Made by a program: the position numbers and the translations under genes. Shown here in pieces: positions 62,481 through 64,000 of a DNA stretch of 64,000 nucleotides. The DNA lies in the NCBI GenBank assembly GCA_002729525.1, contig PBYI01000035.1, forward strand, positions 24,268 through 88,267, in the 5' to 3' direction. A model generated the notes under the pieces. That model did no database searches. It worked only from the letters and a program-made list of their open reading frames with translations, and was not told where the DNA came from. How positions within the stretch are numbered: the stretch's first letter is position 1; the number at the start of each line of letters is the position of its first letter. This stretch comes from Nocardioides sp. (GTDB lineage: Bacteria; Actinomycetota; Actinomycetes; Propionibacteriales; Nocardioidaceae).

Positions 62481-63890
62481 TCACCCGTGCGCCAGGTGCC
62501 CCAGCATGTCCTGGCGGGTGAGCACGCCGACCGGCTTCCCGTCCTCGTGCACGAGCACCGCGTCGGCGGTCTCGAGCAGCGTCACGGCTGCCGAGGCCTC
62601 CTCGGCAGCACCGACGGTCGGGAGGGCGGCGCTCATGTGCTGCTCGACGGCGTCGGTGAGCTGGGCGGTGCCGGCGTAGAGCGCGTCGAGCAGCGCCCGG
62701 TCGGAGACCGAGCCCGCGACCTCCGCGGCCACCACCGGCGGCTCAGCCCGGACGACCGGCATCTGGCTGACGCCGTACTCCCGCAGGATCGCGACGGCGT
62801 CGGCGACCGTCTCGTGCGGGTGGGTGTGCACGAGCGCCGGGAGCTCACCGGACTTGCCGCGCAGCACCTCGCCGACCGTGCGGCTGCCGGTCGCGGCGCC
62901 CGAGGAGAAGCCGTACTGCGCGAGCCAGTCGTCGTTGAAGACCTTCGAGAGGTAGCCGCGGCCGGAGTCGGGCAGCAGCACCACGATCACCGCGTCGTCG
63001 CCCTCGGGCGTGCCGGCGAGCTCGTGGGCGAGCTGGCGGGCGGCGTAGGCGGCCATGCCGCAGGAACCGCCGACCAGCAGCGCCTCCTCGCGCGCCAGGC
63101 GCCGCGTGTAGGCGAAGGAGTCGGCGTCGGAGACCTCGATGATCCGGTCGGCGACGTTGCTGTCGTAGGTGGTCGGCCAGAAGTCCTCGCCGACGCCCTC
63201 GACGAGGTAGGGCCGCCCGGTGCCGCCGGAGTAGACCGACCCAGCGGGGTCGGCGCCGATCACCTGGACGCCGGCGTTCTGCTCCTTGAGGTAGCGCCCG
63301 GTGCCAGTGATCGTGCCGCCGGTGCCGACACCCGCGACGAAGTGCGTGATCCGTCCCTCGGTCTGCGCCCAGATCTCCGGACCGGTGGTCTCGTAGTGCG
63401 AGCGCGGGTTGTGCGGGTTGGAGTACTGGTCGGGCTTCCAGGCGCCCGGCTGCGAGGCGAGCCGGTCGGAGACGTTGTAGTAGGAGTCCGGGTGCTCCGG
63501 CGCCACCGCGGTCGGACAGACCACGACCTCCGCGCCGTAGGCACGCAGCACATTGCGCTTGTCCTCGCTGACCTTGTCGGGGCAGACGAAGACGCAGTGG
63601 TAGCCCTTCTGCTGGGCGATCATCGCCAGCCCCACGCCGGTGTTGCCCGACGTCGGCTCGACGATCGTGCCGCCCGGCTGGAGCTCACCGGAGGCCTCGG
63701 CGGCCTCGATCATCCGGCTGGCGATGCGGTCCTTCACCGACCCGCCGGGGTTGAGGTACTCCACCTTCGCCAGCACCAGCGGGCCCTTGCCGGACCCGGT
63801 GCCGACCCCCTCGGGGAGGTCGAGCGCGCGGTTGAGGCGCACGAGCGGGGTGTTGCCGATCAGGTCCACGAGAGAGTCCACGTACTGCAC
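62481..63890 (-). CDS. cbs: Cystathionine beta-synthase
   Basis: 469 residues. PLP-binding lysine K53 in NPGGSVKDRIASRM, phosphate loop TSGNTGVGLAM and GVGTGGTITGTGRYL, then a tandem CBS regulatory domain (DAVAILREYGVSQMPVV and ETADAVLVHEDGKPVGVLTRQDML). It condenses serine (or acetylserine) with homocysteine to cystathionine, the first step of transsulfuration. metB at 36470 can run the pathway in the other direction. GTG 6 bases after TAGGGT. Confidence 0.92.
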   Translation of the reverse strand: MQYVDSLVDLIGNTPLVRLNRALDLPEGVGTGSGKGPLVLAKVEYLNPGGSVKDRIASRMIEAAEASGELQPGGTIVEPTSGNTGVGLAMIAQQKGYHCVFVCPDKVSEDKRNVLRAYGAEVVVCPTAVAPEHPDSYYNVSDRLASQPGAWKPDQYSNPHNPRSHYETTGPEIWAQTEGRITHFVAGVGTGGTITGTGRYLKEQNAGVQVIGADPAGSVYSGGTGRPYLVEGVGEDFWPTTYDSNVADRIIEVSDADSFAYTRRLAREEALLVGGSCGMAAYAARQLAHELAGTPEGDDAVIVVLLPDSGRGYLSKVFNDDWLAQYGFSSGAATGSRTVGEVLRGKSGELPALVHTHPHETVADAVAILREYGVSQMPVVRAEPPVVAAEVAGSVSDRALLDALYAGTAQLTDAVEQHMSAALPTVGAAEEASAAVTLLETADAVLVHEDGKPVGVLTRQDMLGHLAHG

Positions 63891-63896
63891 ACCCTG

Positions 63897-63902
63897 ACCC
63901 TA
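63897..63902 (-). promoter_or_regulatory. -10 box, leaderless start of cbs
   Basis: TAGGGT on the minus strand, 6 bases before the GTG at 63890. Confidence 0.55.
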
Positions 63903-64000
63903 GGGCGTGGCTCTCCATCGCTGGTGGATGCCGGCGTCGTTCCGGTCGTGCGATGGCGGTGTGCCGCGGGTGCGACGGCGTACCGGGTGTCCTCCGAGCA
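63903..64000. other. End of window, no feature seen
   Basis: These 98 bases hold the upstream region of cbs. No convincing gene start or repeat was found. Confidence 0.6.

Noticed and set aside
61872..62521. Continuation of the DUF559 frame into the DUF4112 gene as a 505-residue protein
   Set aside because: The extension has shadow-frame composition, whereas DUF4112 has its own promoter-like box, start and conserved core in another frame.

Overview
The window is dense, very GC-rich DNA with many GTG starts and short intergenic gaps. Its gene content is typical of a free-living actinobacterium: mycothiol conjugate amidase, an MCE operon, FprA-type reductase, DUF4307 next to mca, a WS/DGAT acyltransferase and UPF0225. 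The overall gene style best fits Nocardioidaceae (a Nocardioides-like organism), but that rests on gene style only. No rRNA, tRNA, CRISPR array, transposase, integrase or phage gene was seen.

Layout. 1-7.8 kb: dimethylargininase, an OafA-type acyltransferase with an SGNH domain, a thioredoxin-like DUF255 protein, and a histidine kinase whose ATPase domain looks degenerate. 7.8-11.6 kb: a redox cluster of two tandem flavin reductases and FprA; one reductase has a MerR/SoxR-like promoter. A FUSC-type exporter is divergent from it. 11.7-28.5 kb: acyl-CoA metabolism, with two paralogous long-chain acyl-CoA synthetases, a pair of acyl-CoA dehydrogenases, an aldehyde dehydrogenase, a TetR and a MerR regulator, and a molybdopterin oxidoreductase. 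Identical GTGACAG-N5-CTGTCAC palindromes lie before the dehydrogenase pair and before the second synthetase. Inside this stretch, an SDR gene and an MCE operon have been cut off against each other at about 18.13 kb. 28.5-39 kb: MFS transporter, then mca, DUF4307, greA, ilvA, an AI-2E family transporter, a MutL-family ATPase, metB, an RHH/Doc toxin-antitoxin pair and msrA. 39-45.6 kb: GNAT, YCII, ABC1, VOC, PPOX, IMPACT and TauE/SafE proteins. 45.8-52.8 kb: one 2323-residue secreted protein with seven cysteine-pair modules alternating with InlB-like repeats. 52.9-64 kb: a BtuF-like protein, a MoxR/VWA pair separated by a triple palindrome, a frameshifted WS/DGAT, an adenylate cyclase, UPF0225, an APH-like protein, a decayed DUF559 gene, DUF4112 and cystathionine beta-synthase.

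Regulation visible in the DNA. About fifteen genes have a TANNNT box 6 or 7 bases before an ATG or GTG, which predicts leaderless mRNAs; this was used to choose several starts. Many genes end in long, perfectly paired hairpins of unrelated sequence.

Damage. Five places look broken: the SDR/MCE junction, the MceE frame break, the GNAT tail at 39.9 kb, WS/DGAT at 57.808 kb and DUF559 at 61.66 kb. Whether this is real gene loss or assembly error cannot be decided from the sequence alone.
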